Assembly (NCBI RefSeq): GCF_013874595.1
Contig: NZ_CP059431.1
Span: 1,240,001 to 1,304,000, forward strand
Origin: Flavobacterium sp. xlx-214
GTDB lineage: Bacteria > Bacteroidota > Bacteroidia > Flavobacteriales > Flavobacteriaceae
Length of the DNA: 64,000 bases
Reading direction: 5' to 3'
The translations under genes were made by a program, and so were the position numbers. This document shows positions 16,366 to 25,436 of this stretch, piece after piece. The notes under the pieces were generated by a model. The model was not told where the DNA came from. It worked only from the letters and a program-made list of their open reading frames with translations, and searched no databases. The stretch's first letter is position 1. The number at the start of each line of letters is the position of its first letter.

Positions 16366-17841
16366 ATGAGAAAACTTACCATTGCAGCTTTTTTGTTGTT
16401 TAGTTATTTTGGTCAGGCGCAAAATACATTATTAAATGCAGATTTTTGGAAAAAAGCACCTAATGTAGAAATAGTAAAAGCCGAAATTCAAAAAGGAAAT
16501 AATCCATCTGAAGCTAACAGAGGAAATCATGATGTTGTAAGTATCGCTATAAATAACAATGCCCCTTTAGAAACTATTATTTATTTAATTGGTCAAGAAG
16601 GTAACAGTGTTTCTAAGAATACCCACGATGGAAGAACCTATTTGCATTGGGCAGCTAGCCGTGGCAATGCAGATTTGGTAAAATATTTGCTTGAAAAAGG
16701 TTCTGATATTAACCGTACAGATGATAAAGGAGCAATTCCAATTTCTTTTGCTGCTAGTAATGGTCAAACCAATACAACCGTTTACGATTTACTTTTTAAA
16801 GCAGGCAACAATCCTAAGCAAAAGTTTCAAAACGGAGCTTCATTATTATTATTATCTATTGCTAATGATGCTGATTTAAAACTTGCAGATTACTTTATTT
16901 CTAAAGGATTATCATGGAGTGATGTAGATGATTTTAAAAATACAGCTTTCGATTATGCATCTCGTTCTGGTAACGTAGAACTTTTAAAGAAAATAGCTCA
17001 AAAAGGAGTGAAACATACAAATAAAGCTTTGATTTTTGCTTCTCAAGGTACAAGATCTCAATCAAGTGGCTTAGAAGCATACCAATATTTAATTGATGAG
17101 GTAAAAATTAAACCTAATGTTGTTGGAGATCAAAACGAAAATGTTTTACATAATTTAGTTCGTAAAAAAGATCAAAATGAAATCATTGCTTATTTCTTAC
17201 AAAAAGGGGTTGATATAAATCAGGCAAATAAAGAAGGAAATACAGTTTTAATGGAAGCTGCCAAAGGTACAAATGCAGATGTTTTACAATCAATACTTTC
17301 TAAAACTAAAAACATCAATCAAGTAAATGCAAAAGGAGAAACTGCTTTGGCAATTGCGGTTAACACAGGATCTGCTGATGTAGTTTCAAAATTGTTAGAA
17401 AATAAAGCTGATACGAAAGTTGTTGATAAAAGCGGAAATAATCTGGCTTATTATTTGATACAATCGTACAAACCAACGCGTGATGGTCAAAAAAATGAGT
17501 TCAATCAAAAGATGGAGTTATTAAAAAACAATCATGTAGATTTTGTTACACCTCAAAAAGATGGTAATACTTTGTATCATTTAGCTGTTGTTAAGAATGA
17601 TGTACAATTATTAAACAATTTAGAAGGTTTAAATATCGATATTAATACTAAAAATAGCGAAGGAATTACAGCTTTACACAAAGCAGCCTTAATTGCAAAA
17701 GATGATGTTGTTTTAAAATATTTAATTGCTAAAGGTGCTAAAAAAGATGCTATAACTGATTTTGATGAAACGGTTTATGATTTAGCTAATGAAAATGAAT
17801 CTTTAAAAGAGAATAACATTTCTATTGATTTCTTACAATAA
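16366..17841 (+). CDS. Exported ankyrin-repeat protein
   Basis: A 491-residue protein with a signal peptide (about residues 1-18, ending FGQAQ) followed by an array of ankyrin repeats running to the C-terminus; clear units include the DGRTYLHWAASRGNADLVKY and EGNTVLMEAAKGTNADVLQS segments, with repeats around residues 85-150, 190-215, 255-345 and 395-470. Such arrays bind proteins and have no enzymatic activity themselves. It is the first gene of an operon with a DUF2271 protein, a membrane flavoreductase and ApbE, so it is likely to act in the periplasm as a scaffold or partner of that redox system. The partner is unknown. Confidence 0.85.
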   Translation: MRKLTIAAFLLFSYFGQAQNTLLNADFWKKAPNVEIVKAEIQKGNNPSEANRGNHDVVSIAINNNAPLETIIYLIGQEGNSVSKNTHDGRTYLHWAASRGNADLVKYLLEKGSDINRTDDKGAIPISFAASNGQTNTTVYDLLFKAGNNPKQKFQNGASLLLLSIANDADLKLADYFISKGLSWSDVDDFKNTAFDYASRSGNVELLKKIAQKGVKHTNKALIFASQGTRSQSSGLEAYQYLIDEVKIKPNVVGDQNENVLHNLVRKKDQNEIIAYFLQKGVDINQANKEGNTVLMEAAKGTNADVLQSILSKTKNINQVNAKGETALAIAVNTGSADVVSKLLENKADTKVVDKSGNNLAYYLIQSYKPTRDGQKNEFNQKMELLKNNHVDFVTPQKDGNTLYHLAVVKNDVQLLNNLEGLNIDINTKNSEGITALHKAALIAKDDVVLKYLIAKGAKKDAITDFDETVYDLANENESLKENNISIDFLQ

Positions 17842-17861
17842 AATTAAAAAATACATTTATA

Positions 17862-18341
17862 ATGAATACGATTAACAAATATATAATTGCCGTTTTTTTA
17901 CTTTTTTCAACCCTTTCTTTTGCTCAAAATGCAAAGTATAAATGCATGTTGCAAATGACCAACTACAAAGGCTTAGAAGCTTATGTGGTGGTTTCTCTTA
18001 TTGATCCGCAAGGAAAATACGAGAAAACTGTTTACATGATGGGCGATGATAAGCAATGGTATAATGGTTTTAAAGAATGGTTTAAGAATTTATCTAAGAA
18101 AAAAGAGAAAATTAGTGCTGTAACAGGTGCTTCGGTTGCAGCAGGTGACCGTACTAGTGCTACTTTTACGCTTGATGAATCTAAAATGAATAAAGGTTAT
18201 AAATTGCGCTTTGAAACAGCTGTAGAAGATCAAAAATATCATGTTAGTGATGTTGAAATTCCTTTTACTACAGATGCATTAACAAAGAAAACAGAAGGAA
18301 AAGGATACATTCGTTACGTAAAATTAAACAAAGTACAATAA
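17862..18341 (+). CDS. DUF2271 periplasmic protein, candidate flavin carrier
   Basis: A 159-residue protein with a signal peptide (residues 1-21) and a DUF2271 domain. Residues 85-91 read SAVTGAS, very close to the covalent FMN-attachment motif (D-x-x-S/T-G-A-T/S) modified by ApbE in NqrC and RnfG; the aligned acceptor is Ser91, while the usual leading Asp is Ser85. DUF2271 genes have been linked to ApbE in genome surveys of extracytosolic flavinylation. The gene sits 20 bp after the ankyrin gene and 13 bp before the PepSY flavoreductase, with apbE next, so a periplasmic flavin electron carrier is the best reading. Flavinylation itself is inferred. Confidence 0.8.
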   Translation: MNTINKYIIAVFLLFSTLSFAQNAKYKCMLQMTNYKGLEAYVVVSLIDPQGKYEKTVYMMGDDKQWYNGFKEWFKNLSKKKEKISAVTGASVAAGDRTSATFTLDESKMNKGYKLRFETAVEDQKYHVSDVEIPFTTDALTKKTEGKGYIRYVKLNKVQ

Positions 18342-18354
18342 AACAATCGCGTTC

Positions 18355-20550
18355 ATGATTAGTTCGGTTTGGCGTTTTGCGCACTTAGCATTGGCATTAA
18401 TATCGTGTGCTTTTGTTTTTGTAGCTGCTATTACAGGTGTTATATTGGCTGTTGATGCAGTTAATGAAAAAACACCACCCTACAAAATAGAATCCTTCAA
18501 TGATGTTACTCTAGCGCAATCGTTACCAAACTTACAAGCTAAGTATACCGAAATTTTAGAATTACAAGTCGATCATAATCAATTTGTTACTTTAGAAGGA
18601 TTTGATGATAATGGAGATGATTTTAAAGTAATCATTAATCCTTTAACAGGAGAGAAATTAGGAAAACCTGTCGAAAAATCGGCTTTTATTCAATGGATAA
18701 CTTCCTTACATAGATCATTGTTTTTACATGAAACAGGACGATTTATAGTAGGTGTTGTTTCATTTTTGTTGATGTTGATTACCATTACAGGAACTATTTT
18801 AATCATCAAACGTCAACAAGGAATAAAACATTTCTTTTCTAAAATTCATCGCGATTTCTTTGCTCAATATTTTCATGTGGTAGCAGGTAGGTTGTTGCTT
18901 ATACCTATCTTAATTATTGCTTTAACCGGAACGTATCTTTTTATGATACGTTTTGAGTTTGTTTCAAAACCTGAAGAAGTTACCAAGGAAATGGTTTCTG
19001 CTAAAGACACTTCTGAAAAAAAATGGAAAGATTTTAGTGCGTTTAATGAAGTTAAACTAGCTGATGTAGAAAAAATTGAATTTCCTTTTGCTGATGATCC
19101 TGAAGATTTTTTTAAAATTAAGTTACATGATAAAGAACTTCAGATAAACCAAATAACAGGAAATGTTGTTTCTGAGACGCAGTATTCTACCGAAAAAAAG
19201 TTAGAAACATTAAGTTTAAATCTGCATACAGGGCGTACGCATATTATTTGGGCTATTATTCTTGGTATTGCTTCGCTTAATATTTTGTTTTTTATTTATT
19301 CGGGTTTTGTCATTACATTGAAACGCAAATCGGTTAAAATTAAAAACAAATTCAAGCTAAATAATGCTGAATATATTGTTTTAGTAGGATCTGAAAATGG
19401 TTCTACCTTAACGTTTGCTAATAAAATTTACGAACAACTTATTGCGTCAAATCAATCGGTTTATCTAACCACTTTAAACCAATACACTACTTTTGAAAAA
19501 GCCAAGCATTTAATTGTTTGTACATCAACTTATGGTTTAGGCGATGCACCGTCAAACGCAAATCAATTTAAAAAGCTAGTCAATAAGTATCCTCAAAATG
19601 CTAATGCTTCTTTTTCTGTTATTGGTTTTGGATCAAAAGCGTACAAAGATTATTGTGCGTTTGCAATTGAAGTAGATCAGTGGTTACAACAGCAATCTTG
19701 GGCAAAACAATTGTTACCTGTTTTTACTGTTAATGATAAATCGGTAACTGAGTTTGTTGAATGGGCAAAGGCATGGAAAAACAGTTCTTCGGTTGAAATA
19801 GGTACAACACCAGCCTTATATCAACAAAAAACGCCAAAATTAGCATCATTTAATGTGCTTGAAAAAACGACTGTTTCTTCAAACGATCCTATTTTTAGTT
19901 TAATCATTAACAATCAATCCAAAGTTAGCTTTCAATCAGGAGATTTATTAGCTATTTACCCTGGTAACGATGGTCGTGAACGCTTGTATTCTATTACTAA
20001 AAGAAACAATAACATCCATTTAATTGTAAAGTTGCATGAAAATGGTTTGGGATCACAATTTTTGTATCATTTACAAAAAAGCACACCATTACAAGCACGT
20101 ATTATTCAAAATAAATCATTTCATTTTCCTAAAAAAGCGCCTTCGGTTATTATGATTGCTAACGGAACGGGAATTGCTCCTTTTTTAGGTATGATTGAAG
20201 AAAATAGAACCAAAACAGAAATTCATTTATTTGCTGGTTTTAGATATCAAAACAATACTACACAAGGCTATCAAAATTTTGCTCAACAACAAAAAGAGGA
20301 GCAAAGGTTAACATCTTTTAATTTTGCTTACTCACGTGAAGAAAATGCGTGTTATGTAATGCATTTAATTCAAACCCAAGCTCAATTATTTGCGCAAGTA
20401 CTAGAAAACAAAGGCGTTATTATGATATGCGGCGCATTGAATATGCAAAAAGATGTTGAAGCTGTTTTAGATACAATCTGTAAGGATGTTAATGGAAAAC
20501 CTTTAGATTTTTACAAAGAAAATAAGCAAATTCTTACTGATTGTTATTAA
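18355..20550 (+). CDS. PepSY-TM / flavodoxin / FNR membrane flavoreductase
   Basis: A 731-residue fusion. Transmembrane helices lie near residues 8-34, 130-152, 174-198 and 297-321, with PepSY segments between; His119/125, His165/174 and His291/296 flank the membrane and fit haem b ligation. Residues about 338-475 are a flavodoxin domain (VLVGSENGSTLTFA, STYGLGDAP) and about 505-731 an NAD(P)H-dependent reductase (RLYSITKR, MIANGTGIAPFLG, MICGALNMQKDV). The layout predicts that cytosolic NAD(P)H electrons pass through FMN and haem to the periplasm. It overlaps nothing and apbE starts at the next base after its stop. Confidence 0.88.
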   Translation: MISSVWRFAHLALALISCAFVFVAAITGVILAVDAVNEKTPPYKIESFNDVTLAQSLPNLQAKYTEILELQVDHNQFVTLEGFDDNGDDFKVIINPLTGEKLGKPVEKSAFIQWITSLHRSLFLHETGRFIVGVVSFLLMLITITGTILIIKRQQGIKHFFSKIHRDFFAQYFHVVAGRLLLIPILIIALTGTYLFMIRFEFVSKPEEVTKEMVSAKDTSEKKWKDFSAFNEVKLADVEKIEFPFADDPEDFFKIKLHDKELQINQITGNVVSETQYSTEKKLETLSLNLHTGRTHIIWAIILGIASLNILFFIYSGFVITLKRKSVKIKNKFKLNNAEYIVLVGSENGSTLTFANKIYEQLIASNQSVYLTTLNQYTTFEKAKHLIVCTSTYGLGDAPSNANQFKKLVNKYPQNANASFSVIGFGSKAYKDYCAFAIEVDQWLQQQSWAKQLLPVFTVNDKSVTEFVEWAKAWKNSSSVEIGTTPALYQQKTPKLASFNVLEKTTVSSNDPIFSLIINNQSKVSFQSGDLLAIYPGNDGRERLYSITKRNNNIHLIVKLHENGLGSQFLYHLQKSTPLQARIIQNKSFHFPKKAPSVIMIANGTGIAPFLGMIEENRTKTEIHLFAGFRYQNNTTQGYQNFAQQQKEEQRLTSFNFAYSREENACYVMHLIQTQAQLFAQVLENKGVIMICGALNMQKDVEAVLDTICKDVNGKPLDFYKENKQILTDCY

Positions 20551-21549
20551 ATGATATACCTTAAAAAAAATAAATTTTCTTGGTTGTTTGTTTGCTTTTT
20601 GCTTACAAACAATTTTTTTGCGCAAGTATTAAGTAAACGCGATACTGTTTTAATGGGCAGTAAATTTGATATTAGTATTGTTGCTGATGATTCTTTACAA
20701 GCTGAAAAAAACATTAATTTAGTTATTGAAGAAATCATTAGAATTGAAAATTTAATATCTGAATGGAAACCAATATCACAAATATCGAAAGTTAATAGAA
20801 ATGCTGGAATCAAGCCTGTAAAAGTAGATAAAGAGGTTTTTGAATTAACAAAACGGGCTTTGTTTTTTTCTGAAATTACCAATGGTGCTTTTGATATTAG
20901 CATTGCCGCAATGGATAAAATTTGGAAATTTGATGGATCGATGGATGCATTACCTTCTCAAGAAATAATTGCTAAAGCCATTGAAAGGGTAGGGTACAAG
21001 AACATTATTTTAAATGAAGAGGATTACTCTATTTTTTTAACAAAGCAAGGTATGAAAATTGGCTTTGGGTCTACAGGAAAAGGCTACGCAGCTGATAAAG
21101 GTCGTGCATTAATGGAAAATTTAGGAATTAAAGCTGGAATTGTAAATGCATCTGGTGATATGGCCACTTGGGGCAATCAACCTAATGGGTCGAAATGGCT
21201 AATAGGCATCAATAATCCCTTCAAAAAAAATAAATGGATTAAAGTTTTGAAAGTTAATAGAATTGCTATAACTACATCTGGAGATTATGAAAAATATATA
21301 GAATTTAACGGAATTCGTTATGCTCATATTATCAATCCCAAAACAGGTATGCCATCAACAGGTTTAACTAGTGTAACCGTTATAGGTCCAAATGCTGAAA
21401 TGGCCAATGGTTTTAGTACCTCTATAATGCTTTTAGGAAAAGAGAAAGGTTTTGAACTTCTTTCTCAATATCCTCAGTATGCATGTTTAATTTTAACTAA
21501 TAAGGGTACAGTTTATAAAACAAAGAATTTTGATGAAATTGTTAGGTAA
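20551..21549 (+). CDS. apbE: FAD:protein FMN transferase
   Basis: The 332-residue protein transfers FMN from FAD onto a Thr/Ser of target proteins outside the cytoplasm. A signal peptide (about residues 1-25, ending NNFFAQ) is followed by the ApbE fold: GSKFDISIVA, GAFDISIAAMDKIW, GSTGKGYAADKG and the metal/active-site region HIINPKTGMPSTG. It starts on the base directly after the PepSY gene stop, so translation is coupled. The obvious substrate is the DUF2271 protein two genes upstream. Confidence 0.93.
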   Translation: MIYLKKNKFSWLFVCFLLTNNFFAQVLSKRDTVLMGSKFDISIVADDSLQAEKNINLVIEEIIRIENLISEWKPISQISKVNRNAGIKPVKVDKEVFELTKRALFFSEITNGAFDISIAAMDKIWKFDGSMDALPSQEIIAKAIERVGYKNIILNEEDYSIFLTKQGMKIGFGSTGKGYAADKGRALMENLGIKAGIVNASGDMATWGNQPNGSKWLIGINNPFKKNKWIKVLKVNRIAITTSGDYEKYIEFNGIRYAHIINPKTGMPSTGLTSVTVIGPNAEMANGFSTSIMLLGKEKGFELLSQYPQYACLILTNKGTVYKTKNFDEIVR

Positions 21550-21598
21550 ATTTATTTTTTATTGGTTGTATTAAGAAAATATCTTTTTTGTAAATAAA

Positions 21599-21626
21599 AA
21601 AGCCTCCCTTTAAAAAGGAAGGCTTT
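21599..21626 (-). terminator. Terminator of ahcY
   Basis: AAAGCCTCCCTTT pairs with AAAGGAAGGCTTT with one mismatch; the minus-strand side ends in TTTTTTATTT, so it serves ahcY, and possibly also ends the apbE transcript arriving from the left. Confidence 0.75.
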
Positions 21627-21644
21627 CTCTAATTTATATACTGA

Positions 21645-22961
21645 TTAGTATCTGTAATATTCTGGTTTAAACGGACCTTGAACCTCAACACCAATGTATT
21701 CTGCTTGTCCTTGAGATAAAGTTTCTAACTCAACGCCTAATTTAGCTAAGTGTAAAGCAGCAACCTTTTCATCTAAATGTTTTGGCAACATATACACATC
21801 GTTCTCATAGTTTGCTGAATTTTTCCATAATTCAATTTGAGCCAATGTTTGGTTGGTGAATGAATTACTCATTACAAAAGATGGATGACCTGTAGCGCAA
21901 CCTAAGTTTACTAAACGTCCTTCAGCTAAAATAATGATATCGTTTCCGTTTACATTATAAATATCAACTTGTGGTTTTACTTCTTTTTTCGAAGCTCCGT
22001 ACGTTGCGTTTAACCAAGCCATATCAATTTCGTTATCAAAATGTCCGATGTTACAAACAACCGTTTTATCTTTCATTTTTTCGAAATGACGACCAACCAC
22101 GATGTCTTTATTTCCGGTAGTAGTAATAATGATATCTGCATTACCAACAACTGTGTCTAATTTCTTTACTTCGTAACCGTCCATTGCTGCTTGTAACGCA
22201 CAAATAGGATCAATTTCTGTAACAGTAACAATAGAACCCGCACCACGGAAAGATGCTGCTGTACCTTTACCAACATCACCGTATCCACATACAACCACGC
22301 GTTTACCTGCCAACATTAAATCGGTAGCACGACGAATAGCATCAACTGCCGATTCTTTACATCCGTATTTGTTATCAAATTTTGATTTTGTAACCGAATC
22401 ATTCACGTTAATAGCTGGCATTGGCAATGTTCCTGCTTTTACACGCTCATATAAACGATGAACCCCCGTAGTAGTTTCTTCAGATAAACCTTTAATACCT
22501 GCTACTAAATGTGGGTAACGATCAATTACCATATTGGTTAAATCACCACCATCATCTAAAATCATGTTTAATGGCTGGCGATCTTCACCAAAGAACAACG
22601 TTTGCTCAATACACCAGTCAAACGATTCTTCATCTAAACCTTTCCAAGCATACACTTGAATACCTGCTTCGGCAATTGCAGCTGCCGCCTGATCTTGTGT
22701 AGAGAAAATATTACAAGAACTCCACGTAACCTCAGCACCCAACGCTTTTAATGTTTCAATTAAAACCGCTGTTTGTATGGTCATGTGTAAACATCCTGCA
22801 ATACGCGCACCTTTTAAAGGTTGTTCGTCTTTATATTCAGCTCTTAAAGCCATCAAACCTGGCATTTCAGCTTCAGCTAATTCAATTTCTTTTCTTCCCC
22901 AAGCCGCTAATGAAATATCTTTCACTTTAAAAGGCACATAAGGTATTGTTTGTGTACTCAT
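21645..22961 (-). CDS. ahcY: Adenosylhomocysteinase
   Basis: The 438-residue NAD-dependent enzyme hydrolyses S-adenosylhomocysteine to adenosine and homocysteine, keeping methylation reactions running. The NAD-binding loop [20 protein letters not shown], the substrate residues in [13 protein letters not shown] and the C-terminal KPEYYRY are intact. I place the start at ATG 22961 ([11 protein letters not shown]) rather than the in-frame codon 24 bases upstream, because family members start with a few residues before PYKVKD-like sequence and the upstream eight codons are not conserved-looking. Monocistronic. Confidence 0.96.
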   Translation of the reverse strand: MSTQTIPYVPFKVKDISLAAWGRKEIELAEAEMPGLMALRAEYKDEQPLKGARIAGCLHMTIQTAVLIETLKALGAEVTWSSCNIFSTQDQAAAAIAEAGIQVYAWKGLDEESFDWCIEQTLFFGEDRQPLNMILDDGGDLTNMVIDRYPHLVAGIKGLSEETTTGVHRLYERVKAGTLPMPAINVNDSVTKSKFDNKYGCKESAVDAIRRATDLMLAGKRVVVCGYGDVGKGTAASFRGAGSIVTVTEIDPICALQAAMDGYEVKKLDTVVGNADIIITTTGNKDIVVGRHFEKMKDKTVVCNIGHFDNEIDMAWLNATYGASKKEVKPQVDIYNVNGNDIIILAEGRLVNLGCATGHPSFVMSNSFTNQTLAQIELWKNSANYENDVYMLPKHLDEKVAALHLAKLGVELETLSQGQAEYIGVEVQGPFKPEYYRY

Positions 22962-22992
22962 GTATTTTTTATATTTGTGTATCAAATTTTTG

Positions 22993-23025
22993 CAAATTTA
23001 CGGATTTCATTTTAAATCTTTGCAA
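22993..23025 (-). promoter_or_regulatory. Predicted ahcY promoter
   Basis: Minus-strand TAAATTTG (complement of 22993-23000) is an exact -7 box 31 bp before the ahcY start; a TTTG with its TTG at complement 23023-23025 lies 22 bases upstream, at the long end of the accepted spacing. Confidence 0.55.
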
Positions 23026-23048
23026 ACGAAATCATAAAGCACACATTT

Positions 23049-23684
23049 ATGCCTCTATATAAAGTTATTTCTCACGATATTGATACTCAAGTTTTTATTT
23101 GGAAGATTACCGAATTAGAATCTGAGTTAAAAGAAACTGTTGTTTTAAAAGAAAAACATCAAGCTAGATTAGATGGAATGCTGTCTGAACAACACCGCAA
23201 AGGTTTTTTAAGCGTGCGTAAATTGTTGCAAGCGGCAGGTTACGAAGATGAAGATTTAACGTACGACGCCAATGGAAAGCCACATTTAAGTGACGGCAAG
23301 CATATATCGATTACACATTCATACGAATTTTCGGCGATTATCATCTCGACTAAAAATGTAGGGATTGATTTAGAAATGAAACGCGAAAAGATGATAAAGA
23401 TTGCGCATAAATTCATAGAAACCGAGTTTGATTTTTTAGATACCAACCACCAATACATAGAACAATTAAGTGTAATTTGGGGCGCAAAAGAAGCTTTGTA
23501 CAAAATGTGTAACTCACGTAGTTTAAGCTTTAAGCAAGATATGCACATACAGCCTTTTTCTTTGATAGATGATACAGGCAAAGCCTTGGTTGATTGTAAA
23601 GAGTTAGATTTTGCAAGCCAATTTACCTTTCACTTTGAAAGTTTTGAGAATTACACCCTAGTTTACGCATTAGAACATGAATAA
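23049..23684 (+). CDS. 4'-phosphopantetheinyl transferase family protein
   Basis: A 211-residue Sfp-type protein that would attach the phosphopantetheine arm of CoA to carrier proteins. It has the two magnesium-binding signatures: VGIDLEMKREK (near residue 105) and WGAKEALYKM (near residue 143), plus an ISITHSYEF segment that contacts CoA. No polyketide or peptide synthetase is nearby, so the substrate may be the housekeeping acyl carrier protein or a remote pathway. It is divergent from ahcY with a 87-bp intergenic region. Confidence 0.85.
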   Translation: MPLYKVISHDIDTQVFIWKITELESELKETVVLKEKHQARLDGMLSEQHRKGFLSVRKLLQAAGYEDEDLTYDANGKPHLSDGKHISITHSYEFSAIIISTKNVGIDLEMKREKMIKIAHKFIETEFDFLDTNHQYIEQLSVIWGAKEALYKMCNSRSLSFKQDMHIQPFSLIDDTGKALVDCKELDFASQFTFHFESFENYTLVYALEHE

Positions 23685-23700
23685 TGTTAAACACACTTAT

Positions 23701-23800
23701 TGTCATCCTGAACTTGTTTAACTTCGTTCCGTTCGCAAGCTCGGGTCAGGATCTCACAAAAAACTCATGAATGCGACTCTGAAACGAGTTCAGAGTGACA
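23701..23800. repeat. Intergenic inverted-repeat element
   Basis: A 100-bp non-coding unit bounded by TGTCATCCTGAACTTG (23701-23716) and its near reverse complement ending in GTGACA (23785-23800), 14 of 16 positions pairing, with GGTCAGGATCTCAC inside. It resembles the TGTCATCCTGA...GGATCTC intergenic repeats scattered through many Bacteroidota genomes. A half copy lies at 24627-24657. Mobility or function cannot be told from one window. Confidence 0.65.
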
Positions 23801-23872
23801 AAAAAAAAGATAATTTAATTTAATTATTATTTATGGATTGAATCTGTGCATCTGTGGTAAAAACATAAAACA

Positions 23873-24271
23873 ATGAATAAAGAAATTATACAAACCGAAT
23901 TACAATACAAAGCCGTACGCAGTTCAGGCGCTGGTGGACAAAATGTAAATAAAGTAGCTACCAAAGTACAAATTGTTTTTGTACCCGAAACATCGATGGG
24001 GTTAACCGCTGATGAAAAAGCGACATTAACCGAAAAACTTGCCAACCGTTTATCTAAAGAAGGCAGCATTCGGGTAGAGTGCGATGAAACCCGCAGCCAG
24101 TTAAAGAATAAAGAATTGTGTGTGCAACGTTTGTTTTTATTACTAGAAAGCGCATTAAAGAAAGACAAAAAACGTATTGCTACTAAAATACCCAAAGCTG
24201 TTATTAAAAAACGTTTAGACGATAAACAACGCAACGCCGATAAAAAGGAAAATAGAAAGTTTCGGTTTTAG
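23873..24271 (+). CDS. arfB: ArfB-type peptidyl-tRNA hydrolase (ribosome rescue)
   Basis: The 132-residue protein has the release-factor GGQ motif at residues 21-23 within RSSGAGGQNVNKVATKVQI and lacks codon-recognition domains. The C-terminal 40 residues are a strongly basic tail (KKDKKR ... KKENRKFRF) of the kind that ArfB/YaeJ inserts into the empty mRNA channel of stalled ribosomes. It would release nascent chains from non-stop complexes. It is isolated, between two repeat-bearing intergenic stretches. Confidence 0.88.
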   Translation: MNKEIIQTELQYKAVRSSGAGGQNVNKVATKVQIVFVPETSMGLTADEKATLTEKLANRLSKEGSIRVECDETRSQLKNKELCVQRLFLLLESALKKDKKRIATKIPKAVIKKRLDDKQRNADKKENRKFRF

Positions 24272-24704
24272 GTTTTTGTGTACTTCTTGTGTACTTCTTG
24301 TGTTTTTTCCACAAATACACTGAGCAACCTTATCAATAACATTAAGCTTTAGTCCGATGTTTCTATGATAAACAAAAAAAGGCTTTAGCCAAAGGTAAAA
24401 CTTTGTGGCTAAAGCCTTTTCAACGGATTTTAACCCGTTGATATTCATAACATAACTTGCTGTACTTTGTTAAACAATGAATTTGTAGGATTCATATATT
24501 TAAAGTACTGTATTGTTTTTATTGTATGTGACTTTTTCAGGGTTGTACCTACGAAACACGCTTTGCTATAAATATGAAATCCTTTCAGGATTTTTATTTA
24601 CCACAAACAAACATACTCACACCTATTGTCACCCTAAGCTTGTCTCAGAGTCTCAGATTAGTTTTTGTATGAGCAAGATGCTCGTATAATCTTGGAAATA
24701 TTTA
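24272..24704. other. Repeat-rich intergenic region
   Basis: About 430 bp without a credible gene. It contains a short direct repeat of TTGTGTACTTC near 24276-24300, then a series of hairpins: 24377-24420 (14-bp arms GGCTTTAGCC type), 24421-24440 (CAACGG/CCGTTG), 24577-24593 (AAATCCT/AGGATTT) and 24667-24687 (around GAGCAAGATGCTC). A half copy of the 23701-23800 element lies at 24627-24657. Several look like fragments of dispersed flavobacterial intergenic repeats. Confidence 0.6.
24377..24440. repeat. Adjacent double hairpin (REP-like)
   Basis: Two directly adjoining palindromes: a 14-bp-arm hairpin (24377-24390 with 24407-24420) and a smaller CAACGG/CCGTTG hairpin (24421-24440). The pairing plus the inner AAAG/CTTT arms suggest a REP-type unit. 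Neither lies right after a gene, though the T-run at 24417-24420 could act as a weak terminator. Confidence 0.5.
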
Positions 24705-25274
24705 TTACCAATCACTACTTTTACTTGGTATATTGTCGTTTAATACAAATTCTTTTAATGAACTATTCAAATTATTAAAATAGTTAGGTATTCTTTCTGC
24801 GAAGAGTTTATATGTATTTCTAATTTCGCCTTTTTTATTATAATATTCTTCATTAGAATTTAAGTCAAAATTAGACCAACCACCATTAACATACTGACTT
24901 GGTACAATATACCTTTTAAGTTCAATTATATCAAACTTATACTTATTATCTTTGAATGATATTTCAATTTGGTAAATTCCTTCTTGACAGCCAACTTGAC
25001 CTAAAGCTTTAATACAAAATATATCATCACTTGAACCCTCTATACGAATATATTCATTTTCAATTTGTGCCTTAATTACTTCTTTTGGATTTTTATAAGT
25101 TATTGCAACCCAATCCAAAGTCTTTCTGAATAATTCTGATTGACTTTTTCCTTCAAAATCTGTTACAACAAAATCTGTTAATCTTTCTTTTGAAAATACA
25201 AATTCTTTCTCTTGTCCGTAAGAGTTATTCATAAATGCATTTAAAAAAAGAACTGTAAGTAAAAATTTTTTCAT
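24705..25274 (-). CDS. Exported DUF4468-type protein
   Basis: A 189-residue protein with a signal peptide (residues 1-20, ending NSYGQ) and a domain resembling DUF4468 with TBP-like fold: the GKSQSELFRKTLDWVAITY segment, the IKAQIENEYIRIEG strand and a later YQIEISFKDNKYKFDI strand match the pattern of that family. The family is secreted and of unknown function, common in Bacteroidota. It has no operon partner and lies between repeat-rich non-coding stretches. Confidence 0.65.
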   Translation of the reverse strand: MKKFLLTVLFLNAFMNNSYGQEKEFVFSKERLTDFVVTDFEGKSQSELFRKTLDWVAITYKNPKEVIKAQIENEYIRIEGSSDDIFCIKALGQVGCQEGIYQIEISFKDNKYKFDIIELKRYIVPSQYVNGGWSNFDLNSNEEYYNKKGEIRNTYKLFAERIPNYFNNLNSSLKEFVLNDNIPSKSSDW

Positions 25275-25392
25275 AATCGTAGTATTTTAAATAATGACGC
25301 AAAATATAAAAAAATATTTATTTAGCATTTAAAAAAAATGCAATCTCAACTAACACAAACATCTTACTTGTGCTTAAATATAAACAAAAAAC

Positions 25393-25421
25393 AAAACCGC
25401 AAGCTTTATACTTGCGGTTTT
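25393..25421 (-). terminator. Orphan terminator-like hairpin
   Basis: AAAACCGCAAG (25393-25403) pairs with CTTGCGGTTTT (25411-25421). On the minus strand it is followed by a T-rich stretch, yet no minus-strand gene precedes it, so it may have belonged to a lost gene. Confidence 0.45.
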
Positions 25422-25436
25422 ACTATTTACAATATG

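Noticed and set aside
16366..21549. A toxin or defence-type operon because of the ankyrin repeats
   Set aside because: All four proteins are exported or membrane redox proteins with no nuclease, kinase or toxin domain.
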